NCBI GenBank assembly: GCA_947501445.1
Contig: CANMVS010000005.1
Location: 62,001-126,000, forward strand
Reading direction: 5' to 3'
From: an uncultured Rhizobiaceae group bacterium
GTDB lineage: Bacteria > Pseudomonadota > Alphaproteobacteria > Rhizobiales > Rhizobiaceae
Length of the DNA stretch: 64,000 bases
Shown here: positions 34,718-44,148 of the stretch, piece after piece
Numbering within the stretch: position 1 is the first letter of the stretch
How the letters are laid out: the number at the start of each line of letters is the position of its first letter
Translations under genes and position numbers: made by a program
The notes under the pieces: model-generated
Database searches by the model: none
Seen by the model: the letters and a program-made list of their open reading frames with translations, nothing else
What the model was told of the DNA's origin: nothing

Positions 34718-36792
34718 GACCACCCGAATTGTTTGGCAAGTGTAAATTTGAAGGTACGGCCTACCCCGGGATAGAATTCGAGATATTCCTTGAATTGTTC
34801 ATCAAAGATGTTGTCGACCCGAAATTGCGCGTCCCAACCGACAAGCGGCCCTTCAATCGGGGTCCAGTTGATGAAAACATCATGTGTATCGAATCCGGCA
34901 CTTGGCACGCGATCATCGGTATCATTTTGCGGACCGACAATTCGACTGGTCCAACCAAAATCAATGCCCTTTTCAGGCATGACATGCCCAATCGTGAAGA
35001 CAAACTCATTGGGTGCTACCGAATCAAGGTAACCGCCGGTTTCCTTGTTTTTGCCACGGACATGTGAGTACCCGGCGTTAATGTAAAATGGATCGGACTC
35101 GTAGGCCAACTCCACCTCGACCCCGTAAATTTCAGCCTTGCCAATATTCGAGTAACGCGGCACAGAGCCAAAATTACTTTCGATCAGATTGGTAATGTCA
35201 TTGTAGAAGGCGGTCGTTTTCAGTTGAAGAACATCGCCATCGCTCACCAGATCATATCCTGAAGTGGCAAATCCAATCTCATAGTTGTTTGATTTTTCCG
35301 GCTCCAGATTGAGGTGAAAACTGCTGTTGCCCGAACTACTGTCATAGACTTCATCAAGCGTTGGCAATCGCTCGGTATGAGCAATGGATCCAAACACGGA
35401 AAATCCATCAGTGAATTTGTAGAGTGCGGCAATCTTGGGGGAAAAGCCCAGATAATCCTTGTCATCCACGGGCGTGCCAACATCAGCTGACAGTTTTTGA
35501 TAATCAAGTCTTGTGCCGGTGATGACGGTCAGTCGTTCATCCCAAATGAATTCATTTTGAATAAAAAACCCACTTTGGAAATCGGTGCCTTCGGCATGTG
35601 AAGTGGATTTATATTCTTCAGTTGTTCGCTTTTGATGCGCCGTCTGGTTGCCGACCGTCAGATAATTTTCCCAATTGTCGCCTATGCGCTCAAATGTGTT
35701 GTCAATATTGAACTGATAGGTTTCATAACCGTAGTCAGCATTGAAGAAGGAATCCAGACGTGGTGGCGCGTTTGCGGAATATTGCTCATTATAGGTATCC
35801 GAGTAGGAAAATTGAACGTTAAGGTCCAGCCACGGATTGTCGGACGCTTCATTCTGGTATGCAATCAATGCGGTCTTGTCCGTGACGATACGTTGATCAA
35901 GAATACCAAAGGAGCTTATGTTTCCGTTGATAACATTGAATTCCTGGTTGTTGGCTTCAAACTGTACCTGCTCATAGGAAAGCCGAATTTGCTGCTCGCG
36001 ATTTTCACCAAAGGTGAAAGTGCCCTTGGCCAATCCATTTGGTGAATCGTAATCGTAGCCTTCTTCCGAACCGTCTCCGGATGTATAGGTCGAAAAATCA
36101 CGATAATTACCGACGAGCAGAACCTCAGTATTTTCATTGAATCGGTGTGCAATGACTGCAGATCCCAATGCATCCTCACCATTCGTCGAGTATGATCCTT
36201 TCAGCTTCAACACTGTATTGATGTCGTCTGTGAGAAAATCTGAAGCGTCTTTGGTAACCAGATTGATGACGCCGCCAAGCGCTCCTGAACCGTATAGGGT
36301 TGATGAGGCCGGACCACGCAGGATTTCCACCTGTTTCAGCAGTTCAGGGTCCGTAAAGACACCACCCAGGCGGTATTGTTCGAAGAATTTGTTAACACCA
36401 TCAACATTGATGATGATACGTCCCTCTTCACCTGCGGTTTGCGATCCGCCGATGCCGCGAATGTTGAAGCCCTGGCCGAGCGCGCTGGCACCGCCAGTCG
36501 CATTCACACCCGGAATATTCTCGATGATGTCGGTGATAACCGTCGCCTGGACGTTGTCAATTTCCGCCTGATCCACAACTGATACAGCCTGGGGCGTATC
36601 AATCGCCACTTTCTCCACCCCTGCCCCGACAACCAGTCGGTCGAGTGACGTCACACGCTTTTTCTTGCCCTGTTGATCAACGGCCTGCGTTTCCTGCGCA
36701 ACATCCTGCGCCAATGCCCCGCCAGCATTCACCGCCAAAACAAATGCTGCACTTCCCAGCAGATGCACGGCCTTATTCCCAACCAAACCCAT
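34714..36792 (-). CDS. TonB-dependent heme/hemoglobin receptor
   Basis: This 692-aa outer-membrane receptor has a signal peptide (cleavage after ALA), a basic KKKRVTSLDRLVVGAG TonB-box region, a plug domain (VDQAEIDNVQATVITDIIENIPGV; LKQVEILRGPASSTLYGSGALGGVINLVTKD) and a 22-stranded barrel ending in a C-terminal aromatic (FGWS). Repeated Y/F-x-G strands and an NLEPEKSNNYEIGF segment match heme receptors of the HmuR/ShmR type. The ATG at 36792 has GGAGAG ahead. It is the first gene of the leftward operon; its promoter shares the gap with hemP. Confidence 0.88.
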   Translation of the reverse strand: MGLVGNKAVHLLGSAAFVLAVNAGGALAQDVAQETQAVDQQGKKKRVTSLDRLVVGAGVEKVAIDTPQAVSVVDQAEIDNVQATVITDIIENIPGVNATGGASALGQGFNIRGIGGSQTAGEEGRIIINVDGVNKFFEQYRLGGVFTDPELLKQVEILRGPASSTLYGSGALGGVINLVTKDASDFLTDDINTVLKLKGSYSTNGEDALGSAVIAHRFNENTEVLLVGNYRDFSTYTSGDGSEEGYDYDSPNGLAKGTFTFGENREQQIRLSYEQVQFEANNQEFNVINGNISSFGILDQRIVTDKTALIAYQNEASDNPWLDLNVQFSYSDTYNEQYSANAPPRLDSFFNADYGYETYQFNIDNTFERIGDNWENYLTVGNQTAHQKRTTEEYKSTSHAEGTDFQSGFFIQNEFIWDERLTVITGTRLDYQKLSADVGTPVDDKDYLGFSPKIAALYKFTDGFSVFGSIAHTERLPTLDEVYDSSSGNSSFHLNLEPEKSNNYEIGFATSGYDLVSDGDVLQLKTTAFYNDITNLIESNFGSVPRYSNIGKAEIYGVEVELAYESDPFYINAGYSHVRGKNKETGGYLDSVAPNEFVFTIGHVMPEKGIDFGWTSRIVGPQNDTDDRVPSAGFDTHDVFINWTPIEGPLVGWDAQFRVDNIFDEQFKEYLEFYPGVGRTFKFTLAKQFGWS

Positions 36793-36932
36793 TTGATTAC
36801 TCTCCAATAAATATCACTCGGTGCTGGCTGGCAGAAATGCGTGCTGGCTTATTTGAGCCGGAAAATTGCGTTTAAAAACTCGCCATTCAAACTTGACAAT
36901 TTAACTCCGGTATTGCACTTCCCTAATTAACA

Positions 36933-36947
36933 TGATTGTTTATGTCA
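36933..36947. promoter_or_regulatory. RirA-type iron-responsive (TGA-N9-TCA) site between heme operons
   Basis: TGATTGTTTATGTCA matches the TGA-N9-TCA core of RirA operators of Hyphomicrobiales. It lies in the 214-bp gap between the divergent receptor and hemP genes, near AT-rich promoter-like sequence including TTGACA at about 36893, and could repress both operons when iron is ample. Confidence 0.5.
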
Positions 36948-37006
36948 AGTTAATAGAAACACCTTTTCCAATGTTCCCCGATCATTGGAGGATCGGCGGC
37001 GAGACC

Positions 37007-37213
37007 ATGACAGAAAGTAAATTCCCGGTGCAAGAACAAGCGCATAGCGAAGAAGTAACAAAAAAAGCTCACTCAGCGGAACAGGCAATGGAACTCAAGA
37101 TTCTCCATAGTCTGACGCTTTTTGATGGGGCCAGGGAACTGGGTATCGAGCATCACGGCGCTCTGTATCGATTGAAAATCACCCGACAGGGCAAACTCAT
37201 ACTGAATAAATAG
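37007..37213 (+). CDS. hemP: Hemin uptake protein HemP
   Basis: This 68-aa protein shows the HemP/HmuP family core: LHSLTLFDGARELGIEHHG then LYRLKITRQGKLILNK. Members act as small regulators or accessory factors needed for expression of heme-uptake genes. The frame is open from 36932, but the ATG at 37007 fits the family length. First gene of the rightward hemP-hmuSTUV operon. Confidence 0.85.
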   Translation: MTESKFPVQEQAHSEEVTKKAHSAEQAMELKILHSLTLFDGARELGIEHHGALYRLKITRQGKLILNK

Positions 37214-37221
37214 GTGCGATA

Positions 37222-38316
37222 ATGGAAACCACGTCACATAACCTGCCAAATGAAACCAGCGGCCTGCCGGTCGTTGCCGCCGAAGTAATTCGCCAGGCGC
37301 GGATCGATAATCCCAAAATGCGTGAACGCGATCTCGCCAATTACCTGAATATTTCTGAGGCGACCTTTGTTGCAGCATGGTGCGGCATTTCGAGCACCAG
37401 GATTGAACCGCGGGTCAATGAGGTGCTCGGCGGACTTGAAGCTTTGGGCGAAGTCATGGCTTTGACCCGCAACGAGAGTGCAGTCCACGAGAAGATCGGC
37501 GTCTACGACAAGGTGCACACCAGCGCCCGTGGCGCCATTGTTCTGGGTGAAGATATTGATCTGCGCATCTTCCATAAACACTGGGTGCATGGATTTGCCG
37601 TTGAGAAAAAAGACGGCGACAATGTCAAACGCAGCCTGCAGTTTTTTGATGAACACGGTGATGCCGTCCATAAGGTACACCTGCGCTCTGATTCTGATAT
37701 CGCTGCCTATGATGCCCTGGTTTTACAGCTTCGCTCCGAAAACCAGCGCCAGGATATGGACATCGCGACCAGGGTTGTTGAACCGGCAAAAATCCCGTCA
37801 TTGGACGAATCACAGATTGCAGAGTTGCGCGGCAAATGGGCCGCGATGAATGATGTGCATCAATTCATGGGCTTGCTGCGTCATTACGATCTGACACGCC
37901 ACAATGCGGTCAGCATCATCGACGACGCCTTCGCCTGGCCACTCGACAGAAGCGCCATGGCCGCCACGCTCAATCTGGCCCGCAGCGAAGAGATCCCGAT
38001 CATGTGTTTTGTCGGCAGCACCGGTTGCATACAAATTCACACCGGCCCGATTGAAAATATCAAACCCATGGGCCCCTGGATCAACATTATGGATCCCAAG
38101 TTTCATCTGCACCTGCGGATGGATCATATCCATGAGCTGTGGGCTGTGCGCAAGCCCAACAAGGACGGTCATGTCACATCCATCGAAGCCTATGACAGCG
38201 ATCAGAACCTGATCATTCAATTCTTCGGCAGCCGGAAAGAGGGCACGGATGAGCGCGCCGACTGGCGTTTGCTTGTTGAAAATCTGCCCCGGATTTCCCG
38301 CCAGGTGGCGATCTGA
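37222..38316 (+). CDS. hmuS: Heme-handling protein HmuS/HemS
   Basis: This 364-aa cytoplasmic protein consists of two repeats of the HemS fold (residues about 30-190 and 200-360). It accepts heme delivered by HmuTUV and carries it or degrades it. Family marks include MRERDLANYLNISEATFVAA, a segment GFAVEKKDGDNVKRSLQFFD, and the second repeat MCFVGSTGCIQIHTGPIENI followed by PWINIMDPKFHLHLRMDHI; one of these His residues should be the heme ligand. It begins 8 bp after hemP. Confidence 0.93.
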   Translation: METTSHNLPNETSGLPVVAAEVIRQARIDNPKMRERDLANYLNISEATFVAAWCGISSTRIEPRVNEVLGGLEALGEVMALTRNESAVHEKIGVYDKVHTSARGAIVLGEDIDLRIFHKHWVHGFAVEKKDGDNVKRSLQFFDEHGDAVHKVHLRSDSDIAAYDALVLQLRSENQRQDMDIATRVVEPAKIPSLDESQIAELRGKWAAMNDVHQFMGLLRHYDLTRHNAVSIIDDAFAWPLDRSAMAATLNLARSEEIPIMCFVGSTGCIQIHTGPIENIKPMGPWINIMDPKFHLHLRMDHIHELWAVRKPNKDGHVTSIEAYDSDQNLIIQFFGSRKEGTDERADWRLLVENLPRISRQVAI

Positions 38317-38338
38317 TCGAATACCACTGGAGAAAACC

Positions 38339-39208
38339 ATGTTCTTTTACAAAATCAATGGCCTGCATAAAGCCATTGCCACCTCATGTGCCCTGCTCGG
38401 CCTTTTTTGGGTCGGGCAGGCGCAAGCAGCAGATGGTGGGGTGGTGTCCATTGGTGGCTCAATCACCGAAATTGTCTACGCCCTTGATGAGCAGGACCAA
38501 CTGATCGCACGCGATACGACAAGCGTCTTTCCGCCTGAAGCAAACCTGCTGCCGGATGTGGGTTACATTCGGGCCCTGTCACCGGAAGGCGTATTGTCCA
38601 CCAATCCGTCGCTGATTCTTGCGCTTGAGGGGTCCGGCCCGCCGGAAGCCTTCGATGTATTGAAGAAATCGAGTGTCCAGGTCATAACTGTACCGGATGA
38701 ATACAACCGCCAGGGTATCATTGAAAAGATAAAAGTAATCGGTGATGCCCTCGGTGTGCCGCATAAGGCGCAGAAACTTGCCGATCAGGTTGAAACGGAC
38801 ATTGCTGCTGCCGAATCGGCCGCATCGACCACCGCCAAAAAACGTATTCTCTTTGTTCTCAGCCTGCGCGGCGGACGTGTTACTGCAGCAGGGGCCGGGA
38901 CAAGTGCTGCGGGTATCATTGCCATGGCCGGTGGCGAAAACGCCCTGAGCGACGTGCATGGCTATAAACAGATATCCGATGAGGCGGTAATCACGGCGGC
39001 ACCGGACGTCATTTTGATGATGGACCGCGGTGGCGATCACGGTGCTGACGGCAACGACGTGCAGGCACATCCCGCATTGGCTGCAACACCGGCGGCAAAA
39101 AGCGGCATGATCATACGCATGGGCGGCCTGTATCTGCTGGGCTTTGGCCCGCGCACCGCATCGGCCATTCAAGAGCTGTCTTCTGCCCTCAAGACCCGGG
39201 CACAATAA
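38339..39208 (+). CDS. hmuT: Heme ABC transporter periplasmic binding protein HmuT
   Basis: This 289-aa class III (cluster A-II) binding protein has a signal peptide (cleavage after AQA near residue 26), two Rossmann-like lobes joined by a rigid helix, and the start SIGGSITEIVYALDEQD. A Tyr in DVGYIRALSPEGVL is the likely heme ligand. The ATG at 38339 is chosen for its GGAGA site and signal peptide; the open frame begins inside hmuS. It delivers heme to HmuUV. Confidence 0.92.
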   Translation: MFFYKINGLHKAIATSCALLGLFWVGQAQAADGGVVSIGGSITEIVYALDEQDQLIARDTTSVFPPEANLLPDVGYIRALSPEGVLSTNPSLILALEGSGPPEAFDVLKKSSVQVITVPDEYNRQGIIEKIKVIGDALGVPHKAQKLADQVETDIAAAESAASTTAKKRILFVLSLRGGRVTAAGAGTSAAGIIAMAGGENALSDVHGYKQISDEAVITAAPDVILMMDRGGDHGADGNDVQAHPALAATPAAKSGMIIRMGGLYLLGFGPRTASAIQELSSALKTRAQ

Positions 39209-39210
39209 AC

Positions 39211-40317
39211 ATGCTTCAACGCACGCCTGAAGCCGAGTTCAGTTCATCGGCTGCGCCCCATATGGAGGGTGACCGTTCCGGTAAAGCAAAAATGGTCACT
39301 TTGCTGCTGCTGCTGGCGCTGGCAATTGCCGCCGCCGTCAGCCTCGCAACCGGTGCCTCAGACGCTTCGGCCCTATCCGTCTTCAAGGATTGGGCAATGC
39401 AGCTGACCGGTGGGGAAAGCCAACTGAGCGCCCGCGATGCGCTGATTATCTATGATATCAGGATGCCGCGTATGGTTATGGGTCTGCTTATTGGCTCCAG
39501 TCTGGCCGTTTGTGGCGCAACCATGCAGGGCCTTTTTCGAAACCCGCTGGCTGATCCCGGCATTGTCGGCGTATCCGCTGGTGCCGGTCTGGGCGCAGTT
39601 ACAATGATTGTTCTGAGCTCATCCATTCTTGCACCCCTGGCTGCGCTTTTGGGCGTTTACGCCCTGCCATTGGCAGCATTTGGCGGTGGATTGATATCAA
39701 CCCTGCTGCTTTACCGGGTCTCCACCCGAAACGGCAGCACTTCCGTGGCAACCATGTTGCTGGCGGGTATCGCGCTGGGCGCACTGGCCGGTGCTGCAAC
39801 GGGCGTTCTTGTTTTCAAGGCCGATGATCAGCAATTGCGTGATCTGACATTTTGGGGAATGGGGTCATTGGCTGGCGCGACCTGGCTGAAAGTTCTGGCC
39901 GCCGGACCGATTATCGTTTCTGCCCTTTTGATCAGCCCATTGCTGGCCAATGGCCTCAATGCAATGACCCTTGGTGAGGCAACAGCGCGACACCTCGGCA
40001 TTCCGGTGCAGCGTTTCAAGGCATTGGCCATTGTTGTTGTTGCCGCAGCCACAGGTGCTTCGGTTGCCGTCAGCGGTGGCATCGGCTTTGTCGGCATTGT
40101 GGTCCCGCACCTCCTGCGGCTGTGGATCGGACCTGACCATCGCTATCTGCTGCCGGCATCTGCGCTGCTTGGTGCCGGGCTGCTGCTTTGTGCGGACGCG
40201 GTTGCCCGCACCATTGTTGCGCCAGCCGAGTTACCCATAGGCATCATCACCGCAATTGTCGGTGCACCATTTTTTCTATGGATACTGCTAAGCCGCCGCA
40301 GCATGCTGGATCTTTGA
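39211..40317 (+). CDS. hmuU: Heme ABC transporter permease HmuU (FecCD family)
   Basis: This 368-aa permease has about ten transmembrane helices and the FecCD motifs RMPRMVMGLLIGSSLAVCGA, MQGLFRNPLADPGIVGVSAG and GIGFVGIVVPHLLRLWIGPD (ATPase coupling region). It starts 2 bp after hmuT ends, with about 25 residues of hydrophilic N-terminal extension before the first helix. Confidence 0.94.
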   Translation: MLQRTPEAEFSSSAAPHMEGDRSGKAKMVTLLLLLALAIAAAVSLATGASDASALSVFKDWAMQLTGGESQLSARDALIIYDIRMPRMVMGLLIGSSLAVCGATMQGLFRNPLADPGIVGVSAGAGLGAVTMIVLSSSILAPLAALLGVYALPLAAFGGGLISTLLLYRVSTRNGSTSVATMLLAGIALGALAGAATGVLVFKADDQQLRDLTFWGMGSLAGATWLKVLAAGPIIVSALLISPLLANGLNAMTLGEATARHLGIPVQRFKALAIVVVAAATGASVAVSGGIGFVGIVVPHLLRLWIGPDHRYLLPASALLGAGLLLCADAVARTIVAPAELPIGIITAIVGAPFFLWILLSRRSMLDL

Positions 40318-40335
40318 CAGATGGATGGAATGACA

Positions 40336-41124
40336 ATGATCTCGGTTGACACCCTCGATGTCAAAATCGGCGCAAAACCGATTGTTTCCAATGTCAGCTT
40401 CAGCGCCCAATCGGGCGCGGTCACGACAATAATCGGTCCCAATGGCAGTGGCAAAACGACATTAATGAAAGCCATATCGGGTGATCTGGCCTATCGCGGG
40501 TCAATACAGCTCATGGGACATGAAGTCAGCGCCATGAAACCCTGGCAAATGTCAGGGATGCGTGCCGTGCTGCCGCAAAGCGCCAGTCTGTCGTTTCCCT
40601 TCACAGTCAATGAGGTTGTGCGCCTGGGTATCGCGACAGGATTACATAAAACACCCCCTGCTGTGATCGGCAATCGGGTGCGCGAAGCGCTGCAAAAAGT
40701 GGACCTTAACGGGTTTGCAGGGCGGACCTATCAGGAGCTGTCCGGCGGGGAACAACAGCGTGTGCAGCTGGCACGCGTTTTATGTCAGGTCTGGGAACCC
40801 GTCGTCGACAACAGGCCGCGTTTTCTGTTTCTGGACGAACCCATATCGAGCCTTGATATCCGTCACCAATTGGTCATTCTTGATATTGCCCGCGATTTTG
40901 CCAGGGCTGGCGGCGGGGTGCTGTCCATTCTGCATGATCTCAATTTAACGGCGATGTATTCAGACCATGTTGTCGTTATGCATCGCGGACAATGTCAGGG
41001 TTCAGGTACAGTCAAATCGATCATGAACGACCATCTGCTGCAGTCTGTTTTTGAGTGTAAATTGCGCGTTGGGGCCATTCCCGACGGTAATCAGGCCTTT
41101 ATCCTGCCACAGACAATTGCCTGA
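40336..41124 (+). CDS. hmuV: Heme ABC transporter ATP-binding protein HmuV
   Basis: This 262-aa ATPase powers HmuU. Walker A GPNGSGKTT, Q-loop VLPQSASLSFPFTVNEVV, signature LSGGEQQRVQLARVL, Walker B FLFLDEP and H-loop ILHDLNL are all present. The ATG at 40336 begins the family-typical ISVDTLDVKIG; upstream in-frame ATGs at 40321 and 40330 are possible but have poorer ribosome sites. Last gene of the operon. Confidence 0.93.
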   Translation: MISVDTLDVKIGAKPIVSNVSFSAQSGAVTTIIGPNGSGKTTLMKAISGDLAYRGSIQLMGHEVSAMKPWQMSGMRAVLPQSASLSFPFTVNEVVRLGIATGLHKTPPAVIGNRVREALQKVDLNGFAGRTYQELSGGEQQRVQLARVLCQVWEPVVDNRPRFLFLDEPISSLDIRHQLVILDIARDFARAGGGVLSILHDLNLTAMYSDHVVVMHRGQCQGSGTVKSIMNDHLLQSVFECKLRVGAIPDGNQAFILPQTIA

Positions 41125-41246
41125 GGCGTTTGATTGAGCCCATCGATATCCAGTAGAATCTGCTAGAAATATTAGTTCATGCCTATTGTTTGCAGGTTGT
41201 TTTGTTGTGAACAATGCCATTTAATTACCAGATTGCGCGTTGAATT

Positions 41247-41966
41247 TTGAAACGCGCAGGGCATGAATACACGACGCAGAATTTGGAATTCAATTTGAAC
41301 AAGGGCAAACAGGCGCTTTACAACGACCTGAAACAACAGATCATAAGCCTGGAATTGGCCCCTGGCGCAGATCTTGATGAGATGCAGCTGAGTAAGCAGT
41401 ATGGCATTTCGCGCACGCCTCTGCGGGATGTGTTTCGCCACCTTGCCGGCGAGGGTTATCTTAAAATCGCGGATAATCGTGGTGCCTGTGTTTCACCCAT
41501 GTCTCACAAGACATTGCGCGATTTTTTTCTGACGGCGCCCATGATCTATGCCGCGATCGGACGTCTTGCCTCGCGCAATGCAAATGATGAAATGCTCGAT
41601 CAGCTGGAAGTAATACAGGCCCGGTTCGATACAGCCCGTCGCGCCGGCTCAACTATTGAACTGGCACTACACAATAATGACTTTCATCATTTGATTGGTA
41701 AAATGGCCGACAATGAATTTTTAATGCCGAGTTTTCAGCGATTGCTGATTGATCACGCACGCATTGCCAATACATTTTATCGTGCCAATGACCCGGCACT
41801 TATGGAAAAACTGTCCATCGCCGGGACCCAGCACAATCAGATGATTGCCGCCTTTCGCGCGCGCGACGAGCAACTCTCCGAAGACCTGGTTTACGCACAC
41901 TGGCACCTGTCGCGCGAATTCATCGAACCGTCCATCACACCTGACAGTCTGACGATTGGTCTTTAG
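41247..41966 (+). CDS. GntR-family (FCD) transcriptional regulator
   Basis: This 239-aa regulator has a winged helix (YGISRTPLRDVFRHLAGEGYL, residues about 50-70) and an FCD domain (ALHNNDFHHLIGKMADN; AGTQHNQMIAAFRARD). There is no ATG in frame near the start: the frame begins with TTG at 41247, with other TTGs at 41283 and 41295 (the last has GGA about 8 bp ahead). It stands between the heme and histidine loci, convergent with hutC; its target is not evident. Confidence 0.75.
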   Translation: MKRAGHEYTTQNLEFNLNKGKQALYNDLKQQIISLELAPGADLDEMQLSKQYGISRTPLRDVFRHLAGEGYLKIADNRGACVSPMSHKTLRDFFLTAPMIYAAIGRLASRNANDEMLDQLEVIQARFDTARRAGSTIELALHNNDFHHLIGKMADNEFLMPSFQRLLIDHARIANTFYRANDPALMEKLSIAGTQHNQMIAAFRARDEQLSEDLVYAHWHLSREFIEPSITPDSLTIGL

Positions 41967-41977
41967 AGGCTCTAAAG
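41961..41977. other. Palindrome containing both stop codons of convergent genes
   Basis: CTTTAGAGGCTCTAAAG has perfect 8-bp arms around one G. The TAG of the GntR gene (41964-41966) lies in one arm and the TAG of hutC (41974-41972) in the other. It also resembles an Irr box with one altered base per arm. It may be a short bidirectional hairpin. Confidence 0.55.
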
Positions 41978-42679
41978 CAAATCTGCGTGCTGATCCCGCG
42001 TCACCAGCTGAAAGCTGTTTGCCGGGTGGACAAGACGTACATGGGTGACAGCCTGATCGGACAGCCAGGTTGTGCGCTCAATTACAAAAACCGGTTCATC
42101 GCGTGACAGCTGCAAATGTTCAATTTCTTGATCATCGGGTTGTGCTGCCCTGAATACGTGTTCTGCATTGGTATAGGGAATTTGTTGCAGCAGCCACTCA
42201 TTCGGACTGATCATGTCAAAGGGTTCGGCCCTGGCACGCGAAATTGTGTCGATGTTGATCCAGCGGTCCTCAAGCTGATGGGGTTTGCCATCGGCAAAAT
42301 GCAGGCAAAGCACATGCAACACGCTCTGGTCTGCTGAAACAGACATCTCGGCCTGGATTTTTTGCGGTGGCTTCGTTTCCTCCCGGCAGATCAGCAGATA
42401 TTTGTAGTGACCACCGCGCTGTTCGATTTCATGGCGTACAATAGCGATCTGAAACTGTGCATTGCGGGTCATGCGCTGAACCACCCGGGTGCCGGCTTTA
42501 CGCTTGCGCTCAACCAGACCGGCGTCAGCGAGTGCCTGCATGGCGCGATTGACCGTCACCCGCGTACAGCCAAACTCGCGCGCGAGATCGGCTTCCGAAG
42601 ACACCAGCGCACCCTGCTTCCATTCACCGCTTTTTATACGGTCCAGCAGGATGTTGTGAATGTCCTTGTAACTGCGCAT
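41972..42679 (-). CDS. hutC: Histidine utilisation repressor HutC
   Basis: This 235-aa GntR-family protein has a winged helix (LAREFGCTRVTVNRAMQALADAGLVERKRKAGTRV) and a UTRA ligand domain (residues about 90-230) that binds urocanate. Conserved VERKRKAGTRVVQ and EPVFVIERTTWLSDQAVTHVRLVHPA segments fit HutC. It is transcribed with hutF (13-bp gap) and probably acts at the operator between hutF and hutI. Confidence 0.92.
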   Translation of the reverse strand: MRSYKDIHNILLDRIKSGEWKQGALVSSEADLAREFGCTRVTVNRAMQALADAGLVERKRKAGTRVVQRMTRNAQFQIAIVRHEIEQRGGHYKYLLICREETKPPQKIQAEMSVSADQSVLHVLCLHFADGKPHQLEDRWINIDTISRARAEPFDMISPNEWLLQQIPYTNAEHVFRAAQPDDQEIEHLQLSRDEPVFVIERTTWLSDQAVTHVRLVHPANSFQLVTRDQHADLL

Positions 42680-42692
42680 GGTATTAATCCGG

Positions 42693-44066
42693 TCAGAGCA
42701 AAGCGGTCAGTTCTTTCAACGTGCTGCGATAGCGGCTTTCAACCGAATCACGCTGCCTGTGACGTCCATCTTGCACACAGTGTCGCCCGGCAGACCAGAC
42801 ATCGCTGACAACACCATCGTCAGCAGCAAAAATCCATCCGTCGATCAATTGTGAACCGGACAGGCCGCATAACGAGACGTGGTCGGTATTGATGGCAACC
42901 ATATCGGCCAGTTTACCGACAGCCAGCACACCATTGTCGCGCTGCATTGCGCGTGCACCACCAGCCAGCACGTTGCGATAAAGAACCTCGCCGGTTGATT
43001 GTTCGCCAACGGTCATGATGTTGCGGGCTTTGTGTCGCAAGCGTTGACTATATTCAAGCTGACGCAATTCTTCACAAACCGATATTTTGACATTTGAATC
43101 CGATCCAACGCCAAAATGACCAGCATTGGCCAGATAGTCACTGCCGTTGAATATGCCATCGCCAAGATTGCCTTCGGTAATCGGGCACAGGCCCGCCACG
43201 GCACCCGAACGGGCCAGACCAAGGGTTTCCTGCTCATTCATCTGCGTTGAGTGGATCAGGCACCAGCGCTCATTGACACCGGCCTCATTCAACAACCATT
43301 CAACCGGTCGTGCACCGAGCCAGGCCTGCACATCTTCAACTTCACGCACCTGTTCGGCGGCGTGAATGTGTAAAGGTCCGTTGGCATAGGTGGCGGCAAT
43401 CGTTTTCAGGTAGTCCGGGTCCAGCGCGCGCATCGAATGGGGGGCAACACCCATAGCACTGTCGCTATCCAACGCGCCCATTGCAGAAGTTGCGGCCTCA
43501 TGCAGCCTGGCAAAGCGTTCGGGATCGCATCCAAAACGCAATTGACCGCCATTCAGCGGCGCCTTGGCCGCACCACCATAGGAATACAAAACCGGAAGGT
43601 GTGTCAGGCCGATCCCTGTCAACGTGCTGGCAGCAAAGATACGCTCGGATAGTTCGGCAATATTATCGTAGGAACCACCGCCTGGCTGATGGTGCACATA
43701 GTGAAATTCACCGACAGCCGCATAGCCTGCTTCCTGCATCTCCACGTAGACCAGCGCTGCAATTGCCTCGATATGATCCGGGGTCAGCACATCCAGGAAA
43801 CGATACATCAGCTTTCGCCAACTCCAGAAATCATCATGACGTGCGGAGCGGTACTCTGTCATGCCCGCCATGGCACGCTGAAAGGCATGGCTGTGCAGAT
43901 TACATGGTGCAGGCAGTAACAACCTTGATTTCAACACAACGTCAACTGCCCCGGGCTGACAATCGGGTTCCACAGCGTTGATGCGGCCTGCTTCATCAAC
44001 GCCAATGCGCACATTGCTTCCCCAGCCATCGGCAAGGAGGGCGTGCTCGGCAAAAAGCGTGGTCAT
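42693..44066 (-). CDS. hutF: Formimidoylglutamate deiminase
   Basis: This 457-aa amidohydrolase converts N-formimidoyl-L-glutamate to N-formyl-L-glutamate and ammonia. Metal and catalytic residues are visible: LHSHAFQRAMAGMTEY (HxH), LHIHAAEQVREVEDV, WCLIHSTQMNEQE and GVGSDSNVKISVCEELR (Asp). With HutG it forms the five-step histidine route that releases formate instead of formamide. It is the first gene of the hutF-hutC unit. Confidence 0.94.
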   Translation of the reverse strand: MTTLFAEHALLADGWGSNVRIGVDEAGRINAVEPDCQPGAVDVVLKSRLLLPAPCNLHSHAFQRAMAGMTEYRSARHDDFWSWRKLMYRFLDVLTPDHIEAIAALVYVEMQEAGYAAVGEFHYVHHQPGGGSYDNIAELSERIFAASTLTGIGLTHLPVLYSYGGAAKAPLNGGQLRFGCDPERFARLHEAATSAMGALDSDSAMGVAPHSMRALDPDYLKTIAATYANGPLHIHAAEQVREVEDVQAWLGARPVEWLLNEAGVNERWCLIHSTQMNEQETLGLARSGAVAGLCPITEGNLGDGIFNGSDYLANAGHFGVGSDSNVKISVCEELRQLEYSQRLRHKARNIMTVGEQSTGEVLYRNVLAGGARAMQRDNGVLAVGKLADMVAINTDHVSLCGLSGSQLIDGWIFAADDGVVSDVWSAGRHCVQDGRHRQRDSVESRYRSTLKELTALL

Positions 44067-44093
44067 GGTCGCTCCTGTTTCATTGACATAATT

Positions 44094-44115
44094 TTATTAT
44101 GAATATACATAATAA
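44094..44115. promoter_or_regulatory. Candidate HutC operator between hutF and hutI
   Basis: TTATTATG (44094-44101) and CATAATAA (44108-44115) form perfect 8-bp arms around AATATA, midway in the 82-bp gap between the divergent hutF and hutI genes. The position suits control of both hut transcripts by one HutC dimer. Confidence 0.6.
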
Positions 44116-44148
44116 TGATTGCAAGCGAATGTAGAAAGAAAATAACCC

